DNA of 64,000 nt. Origin: Serratia grimesii NBRC 13537. Lineage in GTDB: Bacteria; Pseudomonadota; Gammaproteobacteria; Enterobacterales; Enterobacteriaceae. Under the pieces are notes generated by a model. It worked only from the letters and a program-made list of their open reading frames with translations. It was not told the origin of the DNA and did no database searches. The position numbers were made by a program, and so were the translations under genes. The stretch covers positions 237,660 to 301,659 of the forward strand of contig NZ_BCTT01000014.1 in NCBI RefSeq assembly GCF_001590905.1, given 5' to 3'. Positions 55,900 through 64,000 of the stretch are shown one piece after another. Every line of letters starts with the position of its first letter. Position 1 is the stretch's first letter.

Positions 55900-55915
55900 A
55901 GCGAAACGTTTCGCT
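55900..55915. promoter_or_regulatory. Main RbsR operator
   Basis: Perfect 16-bp palindrome AGCGAAACGTTTCGCT overlapping the predicted transcription start of rbsD, matching the E. coli RbsR operator pattern. Confidence 0.88.
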
Positions 55916-55935
55916 GGTGGAGTGAGAAGAAAAAG

Positions 55936-56355
55936 ATGAAAAAAGGCGTGCTGCTTAATGCTGATATTTCTGCCGTGGTTTCCCGTCTCGGCCACACCGA
56001 TCAGATTGCTATCTGTGATGCGGGGTTGCCTATCCCGGCAGCAACGCAACGTATCGATCTGGCATTGACCCAGGGCGTACCGACGTTTTTGCAGGTGGTC
56101 GGGGTAGTGACGCAGGAGATGCAGGTAGAAAGCGCCATTCTGGCGGAAGAGATCATTAAGCAAAATCCGCAGCTCCATCACGCATTGTTGGCTCAACTGA
56201 CTGAACTTGGCCACCATCAGGGAAATACCATCAGCGTGAGCTATATCAGTCACAGTGCCTTCAAAGCGCAAACTGAACATAGCCGGGCGGTGATCCGCAG
56301 TGGGGAATGTTCGCCGTACGCGAATGTGATCCTTTGTGCCGGCGTAACTTTCTGA
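55936..56355 (+). CDS. rbsD: D-ribose pyranase RbsD
   Basis: This is a 139-aa decameric mutarotase that converts beta-pyranose to furanose ribose before phosphorylation. It begins [20 protein letters not shown] with the catalytic His20, followed by [15 protein letters not shown] and the C-terminal [22 protein letters not shown] block (here [14 protein letters not shown]) complete the family pattern. It is the first gene of rbsDACBKR, directly behind the RbsR operator. Confidence 0.97.
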   Translation: MKKGVLLNADISAVVSRLGHTDQIAICDAGLPIPAATQRIDLALTQGVPTFLQVVGVVTQEMQVESAILAEEIIKQNPQLHHALLAQLTELGHHQGNTISVSYISHSAFKAQTEHSRAVIRSGECSPYANVILCAGVTF

Positions 56356-56362
56356 GGCTTCT

Positions 56363-57868
56363 ATGCAACCTTTACTGCAACTGAAAGGGATCGATAAAGC
56401 CTTTCCCGGCGTGAAGGCGCTTTCCGGCGCTGCGCTCAGCGTTTATCCCGGCAAGGTGATGGCGCTGGTGGGTGAAAACGGCGCGGGGAAATCTACCATG
56501 ATGAAAGTGCTGACCGGCATTTATAACAAAGACGCCGGCAGTCAGTATTTTCTCGGTAAAGAGGTGGTCTTCAACGGGCCAAAGGATTCGCAGGAAGCGG
56601 GCATAGGGATTATCCATCAGGAGTTGAACTTAATCCCGCAGTTGACGATCGCGGAGAACATTTTCCTCGGGCGTGAGTTTGTTAACCGCATCGGCCGCAT
56701 CGACTGGAAACGCATGTATGCCGAAGCCGATAAACTGTTGGCGCGATTGAACCTGAGTTACAGCAGCCACCGCTTGGTGGGCGAGCTGTCGATCGGTGAT
56801 CAGCAGATGGTGGAAATCGCCAAAGTGCTGAGCTTCGAATCTAAAGTCATCATTATGGATGAGCCTACGGATGCGCTGACTGACACGGAAACCGCCTCTT
56901 TATTTAAGGTGATCAACGAGCTGAAAGCGGAAGGGCGCGGCATTGTTTATATTTCACACCGCTTGAAAGAGATCTTTGAAATTTGCGATGACGTTACCGT
57001 CTTTCGTGACGGGCAGTTCATCGCCGAACGACCGGTCAGCGAGCTGCAGGAAGATTCGCTGATAGAAATGATGGTGGGCCGCAAGCTGGAAGAGCAGTAT
57101 CCACGACTGAATCAGCCGCGCGGTGAAAAACGGCTGGAAGTCAGCCAGGTTTCTGGCCCAGGCGTGCATGATGTCAGCTTTACCTTATACCGAGGTGAGA
57201 TCCTCGGTGTTGCCGGGTTGATGGGGGCCGGGCGTACTGAGTTGATGAAAATTCTCTACGGTGCAGCGCCGCGTAAAGCCGGTACCGTCAGACTCGACGG
57301 GCATGAGGTGGTCACCCATTCTCCACAGGATGGTTTGGCAAACGGCATTGTGTATATCTCCGAAGACCGCAAGCGCGATGGCCTGGTGTTGGGAATGTCA
57401 GTGAAGGAAAACATGTCGCTGACGGCGCTGCGTTATTTCAGCCGCGTCGGCGGTAGCCTGAAACAGGCTGAAGAGCAACTGGCAGTGGGCGACTTCATCC
57501 GTTTGTTCAATATCAAAACGCCATCGATGGAGCAGCCTATTGGCCTGCTCTCCGGCGGCAATCAGCAGAAAGTGGCGATCGCCCGTGGCCTGATGACGCG
57601 GCCAAAGGTGCTGATCCTCGATGAGCCGACGCGCGGTGTCGATGTCGGCGCAAAAAAAGAAATCTATCAGTTAATCAACCAGTTTAAGCAGGAAGGGTTG
57701 AGCATCATTCTGGTGTCGTCGGAAATGCCGGAGGTGCTGGGCATGAGCGACCGCATTCTGGTGATGCACGAAGGACATCTCAGCGGCGAGTTCCCGATTG
57801 AACAGGCCACCCAGGAAGCGTTGATGGCTGCGGCTGTTGGCAAGCAATACGGCGTAAAGCAGGAGTAA
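56363..57868 (+). CDS. rbsA: Ribose ABC transporter ATP-binding protein RbsA
   Basis: This is a 501-aa fused double ATPase. The N-terminal cassette has [27 protein letters not shown] and [10 protein letters not shown]. The C-terminal cassette has the degenerate P-loop [12 protein letters not shown] but an intact LSGGNQQK and [11 protein letters not shown], as usual for sugar importers of this class. It energises RbsC. It lies 7 bp after rbsD. Confidence 0.98.
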   Translation: MQPLLQLKGIDKAFPGVKALSGAALSVYPGKVMALVGENGAGKSTMMKVLTGIYNKDAGSQYFLGKEVVFNGPKDSQEAGIGIIHQELNLIPQLTIAENIFLGREFVNRIGRIDWKRMYAEADKLLARLNLSYSSHRLVGELSIGDQQMVEIAKVLSFESKVIIMDEPTDALTDTETASLFKVINELKAEGRGIVYISHRLKEIFEICDDVTVFRDGQFIAERPVSELQEDSLIEMMVGRKLEEQYPRLNQPRGEKRLEVSQVSGPGVHDVSFTLYRGEILGVAGLMGAGRTELMKILYGAAPRKAGTVRLDGHEVVTHSPQDGLANGIVYISEDRKRDGLVLGMSVKENMSLTALRYFSRVGGSLKQAEEQLAVGDFIRLFNIKTPSMEQPIGLLSGGNQQKVAIARGLMTRPKVLILDEPTRGVDVGAKKEIYQLINQFKQEGLSIILVSSEMPEVLGMSDRILVMHEGHLSGEFPIEQATQEALMAAAVGKQYGVKQE

Positions 57869-57874
57869 TCAGAT

Positions 57875-58840
57875 ATGAGTTCCCAGAGTGTGGCAAAACG
57901 CTGGTTCAGTAAAGAGTGGCTGTTAGAGCAAAAATCACTGATTGCTCTGCTGGTGTTGATCGCCGTGGTTTCTTCAATGAGCCCGAATTTCTTCACTGTA
58001 AACAACCTGTTCAATATTCTGCAGCAAACGTCGGTTAACGCCATTATGGCGGTAGGGATGACATTAGTGATCCTCACTTCCGGCATTGATTTGTCAGTGG
58101 GATCGTTGCTGGCATTGACTGGTGCAGTGGCGGCGTCGATCGTCGGTTTTGAAATTAACGCGGTGGTCGCCGTAGCGGCGGCATTGGCATTGGGGGCGGC
58201 AGTGGGCGCCTGTACCGGGGTGATCGTTGCCAAAGGCAAGGTTCAGGCATTTATTGCTACCCTGGTCATGATGCTGCTGTTGCGCGGGGTCACCATGGTG
58301 TACACCAACGGCAGTCCGGTGAATACCGGCTTTACCGACGTAGCAGATACTTTCGGCTGGTTCGGCATCGGCCGTCCATTGGGGGTTCCAACCCCGATCT
58401 GGATCATGGCGATCGTGTTTATCGCCGCTTGGTACATGCTGCACCATACCCGCTTGGGCCGCTATATTTATGCCCTGGGCGGTAACGAAGCGGCGACCCG
58501 CCTGTCGGGTATCAGCGTCGATAAAGTCAAAATTATCGTCTATTCACTTTGTGGTTTGCTGGCAGCGCTGGCGGGCGTGATCGAAGTGGCGCGCTTGTCT
58601 TCCGCACAACCAACCGCCGGTACTGGCTATGAGTTGGACGCCATTGCAGCAGTAGTGCTGGGTGGTACCAGCCTGGCAGGTGGCAAAGGTCGTATTGTCG
58701 GCACGCTGATTGGGGCGCTGATCCTTGGCTTCCTGAATAATGGTCTGAATTTATTGGGTGTTTCTTCCTACTACCAAATGATCGTGAAGGCAGTGGTGAT
58801 ACTGCTGGCGGTTCTGGTAGAGAACAAAAGCAACAAATAA
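57875..58840 (+). CDS. rbsC: Ribose ABC transporter permease RbsC
   Basis: This is a 321-aa BPD_transp_2 permease, same length as E. coli, with about ten hydrophobic segments. GIDLSVGSLLALTGAV and the cytoplasmic loop GGNEAATRLSGISVDKVK are typical. It forms the membrane channel with RbsA and RbsB. It starts 6 bp after rbsA. Confidence 0.98.
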   Translation: MSSQSVAKRWFSKEWLLEQKSLIALLVLIAVVSSMSPNFFTVNNLFNILQQTSVNAIMAVGMTLVILTSGIDLSVGSLLALTGAVAASIVGFEINAVVAVAAALALGAAVGACTGVIVAKGKVQAFIATLVMMLLLRGVTMVYTNGSPVNTGFTDVADTFGWFGIGRPLGVPTPIWIMAIVFIAAWYMLHHTRLGRYIYALGGNEAATRLSGISVDKVKIIVYSLCGLLAALAGVIEVARLSSAQPTAGTGYELDAIAAVVLGGTSLAGGKGRIVGTLIGALILGFLNNGLNLLGVSSYYQMIVKAVVILLAVLVENKSNK

Positions 58841-58861
58841 CCTCCCCCTACAGGAATCACG

Positions 58862-59752
58862 ATGATGAAAATGAAAAAACTGGCAATTCTGGCTTCAGCC
58901 TTCGCGCTGAGCGCCACCCTGAGTGCTAACGCATTGGCTAAAGACACCATCGCGCTGGTGGTTTCTACCCTGAATAACCCATTCTTTGTCTCAATGAAAG
59001 AGGGCGCACAACAGGAAGCCAATAAGCTGGGTTACAACCTGGTGGTGCTGGATTCGCAAAACAACCCGGCGAAAGAACTGGCGAACGTGCAGGATCTGAT
59101 GGTGCAGGCACCTAAGTTGCTGTTGATCAACCCAACGGATTCGGATGCCGTTGGTAATGCTATCAAGATGGCCAACCAGGCCAAGATCCCGGTCATCACA
59201 CTGGACCGTGTGGCGAGCAAGGGTGATGTTGTCAGCCATATCGCGTCTGATAACCGTGTCGGCGGTAAAATGGCCGGTGATTTTATTGCCAAAAAAGTCG
59301 GTGCAGACGCTAAAGTGATCCAACTGGAAGGGATTGCCGGTACTTCCGCTGCTCGTGAACGCGGCGAAGGGTTTAAACAGTCTCTGGATCAGAACAAATT
59401 CAAACTGTTGGCTAGCCAGCCTGCAGATTTCGACCGTACCAAAGGTTTGAACGTGATGCAGAACTTGCTGACGGCTCACCCAGACGTGCAGGCCGTGTTT
59501 GCACAGAATGATGAAATGGCACTGGGTGCATTGCGTGCGTTGCAAACCGCCGGTAAAACCGATGTGGTCGTGGTAGGCTTCGACGGCACTGCCGATGGCG
59601 TAAAAGCGGTTGAAGGTGGCAAACTGGCGGCAACTGTGGCGCAGCGCCCAGATCAGATCGGTGTGATCGGTGTGGAAACTGCCGATAAAGTGCTGAAGGG
59701 CGAGAAAGTACCGGCCACCATCCCGGTAGATTTGAAACTGGTCACCAAATAA
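58862..59752 (+). CDS. rbsB: Ribose-binding periplasmic protein RbsB
   Basis: This is a 296-aa precursor with a signal peptide cut near [10 protein letters not shown]. Ribose-contacting and hinge blocks include [46 protein letters not shown] and [15 protein letters not shown]. It also serves as ligand carrier for Trg chemotaxis in E. coli. Two adjacent ATGs (58862 and 58865) are both compatible with AGGA upstream. A stem-loop 9 bp past the stop probably protects the message and raises RbsB output. Confidence 0.98.
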   Translation: MMKMKKLAILASAFALSATLSANALAKDTIALVVSTLNNPFFVSMKEGAQQEANKLGYNLVVLDSQNNPAKELANVQDLMVQAPKLLLINPTDSDAVGNAIKMANQAKIPVITLDRVASKGDVVSHIASDNRVGGKMAGDFIAKKVGADAKVIQLEGIAGTSAARERGEGFKQSLDQNKFKLLASQPADFDRTKGLNVMQNLLTAHPDVQAVFAQNDEMALGALRALQTAGKTDVVVVGFDGTADGVKAVEGGKLAATVAQRPDQIGVIGVETADKVLKGEKVPATIPVDLKLVTK

Positions 59753-59760
59753 GTCACACC

Positions 59761-59782
59761 CGCGCCATCTTATGATGGCGCG
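59761..59782 (+). terminator. Intercistronic hairpin between rbsB and rbsK
   Basis: Perfect CGCGCCATC/GATGGCGCG stem with a TTAT loop and no T tract. It is likely a 3'-end stabiliser or partial terminator setting the ratio of RbsB to RbsK. Confidence 0.7.
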
Positions 59783-59801
59783 CAATTCAGGAATCAATGC
59801 G

Positions 59802-60728
59802 ATGGAAACAGGTAAGCTGGTGGTTCTGGGCAGCATTAATGCCGATCATATCCTTAATATTGAGCACTTCCCTCAGCCGGGTGAAACGGTGATCGGGAAA
59901 CAGTATAAGGTGGCGTTCGGTGGCAAGGGCGCTAACCAGGCGGTGGCAGCCGGACGCAGCGGGGCGGATATCGCCTTCATCGCTTGTGTGGGGGCTGACG
60001 ATATTGGCGAACGCATCCGCAAACAGCTGGCGACCGATCGCATTGATACCCAACCGATTGAGGCTATCACCGACAGCACCACCGGTGTGGCGCTGATTTT
60101 CGTCAACGGCGAAGGCGAGAACGTGATCGGCATTGATGCTGGCGCTAATGCCGCAGTGACGCCAGACTATCTGGCGCGCTATCAGCAAAAGGTTGTGGAT
60201 GCCGATGCGCTGCTGATGCAGCTGGAGTCACCGTTAGAAACGGTCATCGCTGCCGCTCATCTGGCGAAACAGCATCAAACTCAAGTGATTCTCAATCCTG
60301 CACCCGCACGTGAATTGCCGGACGAGCTGCTGGCAATGATCGATATGATTACACCAAACGAAACAGAAGCCCACCGCCTGACCGGTATTGCGGTCAACAA
60401 CGACGATGATGCTGCGCGAGCAGCTCAGGCTTTGCATGATAAAGGCATTGCCACGGTGATCATCACCCTCGGTAGCCGTGGTGTCTGGCTGAGTGAGAAT
60501 GGCCGCGGCAAATTGGTACCCGGTTTCAAGGTGAAAGCGGTAGACACCATCGCTGCCGGTGACACGTTCAATGGCGCATTGGTTACGGCGTTATTGGAAG
60601 GAAAAATGATGGCTGATGCGGTGCGCTTTGCTCATGCAGCGGCGGCTATTGCTGTGACCCGGCCGGGTGCGCAGCCTTCCGTCCCTTGGCGTGAAGAGAT
60701 TGATGCCTTTTTGCAGCAGCAGGAGTAA
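59802..60728 (+). CDS. rbsK: Ribokinase RbsK
   Basis: This is a 308-aa PfkB-family kinase phosphorylating ribose to ribose-5-phosphate. [20 protein letters not shown] opens the protein, [17 protein letters not shown] is PfkB signature 1, and [17 protein letters not shown] is signature 2 with the catalytic aspartate. ITLGSRGVW is in the ATP region. The frame reaches back to 59772 inside the hairpin. ATG 59802 has AGGA 9 nt upstream and gives the E. coli N-terminus. Confidence 0.98.
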   Translation: METGKLVVLGSINADHILNIEHFPQPGETVIGKQYKVAFGGKGANQAVAAGRSGADIAFIACVGADDIGERIRKQLATDRIDTQPIEAITDSTTGVALIFVNGEGENVIGIDAGANAAVTPDYLARYQQKVVDADALLMQLESPLETVIAAAHLAKQHQTQVILNPAPARELPDELLAMIDMITPNETEAHRLTGIAVNNDDDAARAAQALHDKGIATVIITLGSRGVWLSENGRGKLVPGFKVKAVDTIAAGDTFNGALVTALLEGKMMADAVRFAHAAAAIAVTRPGAQPSVPWREEIDAFLQQQE

Positions 60729-60733
60729 TCCCT

Positions 60734-61735
60734 TTGGCCACCATGAAAGATGTCGCCCGCCTGGCGGGTGTTTCAACCTCGACGGTTTCGCACGTTATTA
60801 ATAACAATCGCTTTGTCAGCGATAGCGTGCGAGCTAAAGTCATGGCGGCCGTTGAACAATTGAACTATGCGCCTTCTGCACTGGCGCGTAGTCTCAAACT
60901 GAATCAGACGCGCACCATCGGCATGTTGGTCACCTCCAGTAATAACCCCTTCTATGCAGAGGTCGTTCGCGGCGTTGAGCGTAGCTGCTATGAGCGCGGT
61001 TATAGCTTGATCTTGTGCAATACCGAAGAAGATGCCGCACGTATGAATCGCAACATGGAGACTCTGTTGCAAAAACGCGTCGATGGTTTGCTATTAATGT
61101 GCACCGAGAACCACCGTCCATCACAAGATGCACTGAGCCGTTATCCCTCACTCCCTATAGTAATGATGGATTGGGCCCCGTTCGAAGGGGCTAACGATAT
61201 CATCCAGGATAACTCGCTGCTGGGCGGAGAGATGGCGACCGATCACCTGATCGCCCGTGGGTATCGCAAGATTGCCTGTATCGCTGGGCCACAGGATAAA
61301 ACCACGGCACGCCATCGGTTAGAAGGCTATCGCCGGGCGATGCAGCGCGCCGGGTTGGCTATCCTGCCGGGATATGAAGTGCACTGTGATTTTGAATTTG
61401 AAGGCGGCGTTGATGCCATGAAACAACTGCTGGCGTTGGCTGAACCCCCGCATGCGGTTTTCGCCGGTAATGATGCCGTCGCGGTGGGTGCCTATCAGGC
61501 GTTGTACCAGGCCGGGTTATCGGTACCGCAGGACATGGCAGTGATGGGTTACGATGATATTGAACTAGCCAAATACCTGGCTCCGCCACTAAGTACTATT
61601 CACCAGCCGAAAGATTCGCTGGGGGAGCTGGCGATCGATGCCCTGATCAACCGCCTGCAAAACCCGGAACGTGACGCTCAGGTTCTGGTATTGACACCAG
61701 AGCTGGTGGAGCGCGCCTCGGTGGGTTGGCGTTAA
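60734..61735 (+). CDS. rbsR: Ribose operon repressor RbsR (TTG start)
   Basis: This is a 333-aa LacI/GalR-family repressor. The N-terminal helix-turn-helix and hinge are [20 protein letters not shown] and [15 protein letters not shown], followed by a periplasmic-binding-protein-like ribose domain. TTG 60734 has AGGAG 8 nt upstream, overlapping the end of rbsK; an internal ATG at codon 4 is the alternative. It should bind the palindromes at 55822-55833 and 55900-55915. The stop overlaps that of convergent hsrA within TTAA. Confidence 0.97.
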   Translation: MATMKDVARLAGVSTSTVSHVINNNRFVSDSVRAKVMAAVEQLNYAPSALARSLKLNQTRTIGMLVTSSNNPFYAEVVRGVERSCYERGYSLILCNTEEDAARMNRNMETLLQKRVDGLLLMCTENHRPSQDALSRYPSLPIVMMDWAPFEGANDIIQDNSLLGGEMATDHLIARGYRKIACIAGPQDKTTARHRLEGYRRAMQRAGLAILPGYEVHCDFEFEGGVDAMKQLLALAEPPHAVFAGNDAVAVGAYQALYQAGLSVPQDMAVMGYDDIELAKYLAPPLSTIHQPKDSLGELAIDALINRLQNPERDAQVLVLTPELVERASVGWR

Positions 61736-63147
61736 CCTGCGGCCTTTGCCGGTTTTTTTGGGTCTTGGCCACTGATCAGATTACGGCCGTCCTTTCTTCT
61801 TAATAATAGAAACACAAACGCCGACGCTACGGTGACAATACCCATGGTAATAAAGGTGTAGTGGAAGTGATCAACCATGGTGCCGAGTGACATCGTCTGG
61901 TAGAAACGCAGCACCGCCGCGCTGATCGCCACGCCGAAGCTGATGGATAACTGTTGAGTGACGGCCAGCACACTGTTGCCGGAGCTGGCATTGCTGTCAT
62001 TCAAGTCAGCCAGGCTGATGGTATTCATGGCGGTGAATTGCGTAGACATTGCCATTCCCAGCACAAACAGCGGCAGGATCATCAACCACAGTGGCATGCC
62101 TGGGCTTTGCAGTGCGAACTGAGCTATCAGTACGCCAATAATGATGGTGATGCCAACCAATGTTTTGCGATAGCCAAACCAGCGCAGCACTTGAGTGACG
62201 GTGGATTTCGCCATCAACGATCCGACGGCGGTCGGTGCCATCATGCAACCAGCAATAATCGCTGAGTAACCGAAACCGACTTGCAGCATCAATGGCATCA
62301 GAAACGGCACGCAGCCGGTGCCAAGGCGTGAGGCAACATTTCCGGCAATGCCTACTGAAAAGGTCCGGGTCTGGAATAAATCCAAACCAATGAGCGGTTG
62401 GGGGTGTCTGCGAGCATGGGCGATATAACCGAACAGCATCACCACGCCGCTGAGCAGAATCCCCAGAGAGATATAGCTGGCCAGCACCTGTTCACCAAAC
62501 AGTTCAAGCCCGGTGGAAACCAGCACCAAGCTCAAACCAAATAACATAAAGCCAATGAAGTCGAAGCGACGTTTTGGGGTAGTAAAATCCGGCATGTATT
62601 TACGTGCATAGAAGATGCCGAGCAGGCCAATCGGGATATTGATAAGGAAAATCCAGTGCCAGGTGGCATAGGTTACCAGCCAACCGCCTAGCATCGGGCC
62701 CATGATCGGCCCAACCAACCCTGGCATGGTCACGAAGTTCAACACTGGTAACAGTTCGCTTCGCGGATAGGCACGTAGCAGTGCCAAGCGCGCCACAGGC
62801 ATCATCATTGCACCGCCGACACCCTGAATGACACGTGACGTCACCAGAACACTTAGCGTCGGGGAAAGAGCGCACAGCAGAGAACCGAGAGTAAACAGCG
62901 AAACCGCGATGATAAACACTCGGCGGGTGCCGAAGCGATCCGCCAGCCAGCCGCTGACCGGGATCAGCATGGCGACCGTCAAGGTATAGCTGATCACGGC
63001 TGACTGCATTGCCAACGGAGAGCGCTCCAGACTTTGAGCTATTGCCGGCAACGCGGTATTGAGGATGGTGGCGTCCAGCGCCTGCATAAAGAACGCCATT
63101 GCGGCGATCCAAGGTAGCCCTGCCATACTGCGCGCGGATTTAGTCAT
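61732..63147 (-). CDS. hsrA: MFS transporter HsrA (DHA2 drug:H+ antiporter family)
   Basis: This is a 471-aa inner-membrane protein with about 14 hydrophobic segments. Motif A is [13 protein letters not shown], and the DHA2 motif C-like region is [18 protein letters not shown]. The start [20 protein letters not shown] matches E. coli HsrA (YieO), a putative efflux pump whose overproduction causes homocysteine sensitivity. The substrate is unknown. The adjacent gene yieP (67 bp upstream, same strand) encodes a GntR-type regulator that probably controls it. Confidence 0.93.
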   Translation of the reverse strand: MTKSARSMAGLPWIAAMAFFMQALDATILNTALPAIAQSLERSPLAMQSAVISYTLTVAMLIPVSGWLADRFGTRRVFIIAVSLFTLGSLLCALSPTLSVLVTSRVIQGVGGAMMMPVARLALLRAYPRSELLPVLNFVTMPGLVGPIMGPMLGGWLVTYATWHWIFLINIPIGLLGIFYARKYMPDFTTPKRRFDFIGFMLFGLSLVLVSTGLELFGEQVLASYISLGILLSGVVMLFGYIAHARRHPQPLIGLDLFQTRTFSVGIAGNVASRLGTGCVPFLMPLMLQVGFGYSAIIAGCMMAPTAVGSLMAKSTVTQVLRWFGYRKTLVGITIIIGVLIAQFALQSPGMPLWLMILPLFVLGMAMSTQFTAMNTISLADLNDSNASSGNSVLAVTQQLSISFGVAISAAVLRFYQTMSLGTMVDHFHYTFITMGIVTVASAFVFLLLRRKDGRNLISGQDPKKPAKAAG

Positions 63148-63214
63148 TATGAGTCCTGGTTAACTGCCGTATTCGTCCCTTTCATCTTTCTTCTATATAT
63201 AAGTAGGGAGTGAG

Positions 63215-63904
63215 TTAGTCTTTTTCTCTGAGCAAAATTTGGCAGGCGGCTAATGCCTCTGCGCTGTCACCGGCAAGTATTGCATCGACGATGGCCTGAT
63301 GGTGCTGAAGCTTAATCACTTCGTTACCGGTAATGGCACGGAAGTAACTTTGATACACCGAACTGAACAGATTTGCGAATGAAGTTAGGAACGGATTGCC
63401 GCTGGCCTCATAGATGAGCTGGTGGAACTGAGTATCAACCTGAATCCAGTGTTCACGATCGAACTGGATATGCAGTGCCCGCATCTCCGCCATCAGTTCA
63501 GCCAGCCGTGCGGTTTGCTGTGTGCTGGCATTGGCCGCCGCCAGTGAGCAGGCCTGAGGTTCCAAAGAAGTGCGTAAGATAAGGAAGTGCTGCATCACCT
63601 GATCGAAGTTCTCTTTGGTCATCCACCAGGTCAGTAAATCCTGATCGAGGAAGTTCCATTGGCTTTGTGGCATCACACGGGTGCCGATGCGTGGGCGAGG
63701 TAATAGCATTCCTTTGGCTGCCAACATCTTCACAGCTTCGCGTACCGCCGTGCGGCTAACGCCGAATTGTTCACCCAGCTCCATCTCCCCGGGCAGGATA
63801 CTACCGGCCTGATAATCGCCTGCCAGAATTTGTTGGCCGAGTTTTTCTGCAAGTAGATAAGAAAGATTGCGTTGGGCGGCCTGTTGTTGAGCATTAAATT
63901 GCAT
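63215..63904 (-). CDS. yieP: FadR-subfamily GntR regulator YieP
   Basis: This is a 229-aa regulator. The N-terminal winged helix is LPGEMELGEQFGVSRTAVREAVKMLAAKG, read here as the block around residues 38-66. The C-terminal FCD effector domain is all-helical, with metal/ligand histidines in DTQFHQLIYEASGNP and LQHHQAIVDAI. It matches E. coli YieP, which sits next to hsrA and binds its region. It is the last gene in the window. In E. coli an rRNA operon follows, but it would lie outside. ATG 63904. Confidence 0.93.
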   Translation of the reverse strand: MQFNAQQQAAQRNLSYLLAEKLGQQILAGDYQAGSILPGEMELGEQFGVSRTAVREAVKMLAAKGMLLPRPRIGTRVMPQSQWNFLDQDLLTWWMTKENFDQVMQHFLILRTSLEPQACSLAAANASTQQTARLAELMAEMRALHIQFDREHWIQVDTQFHQLIYEASGNPFLTSFANLFSSVYQSYFRAITGNEVIKLQHHQAIVDAILAGDSAEALAACQILLREKD

Positions 63905-64000
63905 GGCTGCGAGTCCTTACTGACATTGTTACTCTTATTTTACTCTACGGATCGCCAGCTTTTATGGCTGTTTACTGTAAAAAGTGACGAAAACGCTGGC

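Overview
The window is a contiguous stretch of a gamma-proteobacterial chromosome that carries the replication origin. Protein sequences and gene order (dnaA-dnaN-recF-gyrB; rpmH-rnpA-yidD-yidC-mnmE; phoU-pstBACS; glmSU-atpCDGAHFEBI-rsmG-mnmG-oriC-mioC-asnC; asnA; ravA-viaA; kup; rbsDACBKR; hsrA-yieP) match Escherichia coli closely, so this is an Enterobacterales member. Two ERIC repeats, the GC content and the accessory genes suggest a Serratia-like Yersiniaceae species. The genus is an inference, not a demonstration.

Layout. 0-8.3 kb: 3' end of avtA, yidE, the heat-shock operon ibpAB (sigma-32 promoter, two ROSE-type RNA thermometers, an ERIC element between the genes), yidQ, yidR, then an accessory pair (threonine/serine dehydratase-like plus ornithine cyclodeaminase-like) and yidA. 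8.4-19.2 kb: leftward dnaA-dnaN-recF-gyrB and rightward rpmH-rnpA-yidD-yidC-mnmE, diverging from a 680-bp control region with DnaA boxes and a GATC cluster. 19.3-29 kb: the most variable part. It holds an MBL-fold hydrolase, an orphan siderophore-type N-monooxygenase, a degenerate phosphopantetheinyl transferase (yieE), chrR/yieF, an alpha/beta hydrolase lacking its nucleophile, adeP, yieH and an amino-acid ABC importer without its own ATPase. 29.2-33.9 kb: pstSCAB-phoU behind a double Pho box. 34-44.9 kb: glmUS and the complete F1Fo ATP synthase operon. 45.4-50.6 kb: rsmG, mnmG, oriC, mioC, asnC, asnA. 50.6-64 kb: viaA-ravA, kup, the ribose operon with its repressor, hsrA, yieP.

Most of the window is conserved housekeeping DNA and I saw no clear new defence or mobile system. 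The parts most worth checking are non-coding or biochemical. They are the paired bulged-G thermometers of ibpA and ibpB, palindromic elements lodged inside the dnaN-recF operon and inside a duplicated terminator at 24.3-24.4 kb, an ERIC end that supplies the glmU stop codon, two enzyme-fold proteins whose catalytic residues are replaced, the dehydratase/cyclodeaminase pair, and the orphan N-hydroxylase next to a PPTase-like gene. No tRNA, rRNA, CRISPR array, insertion sequence or prophage was recognised.
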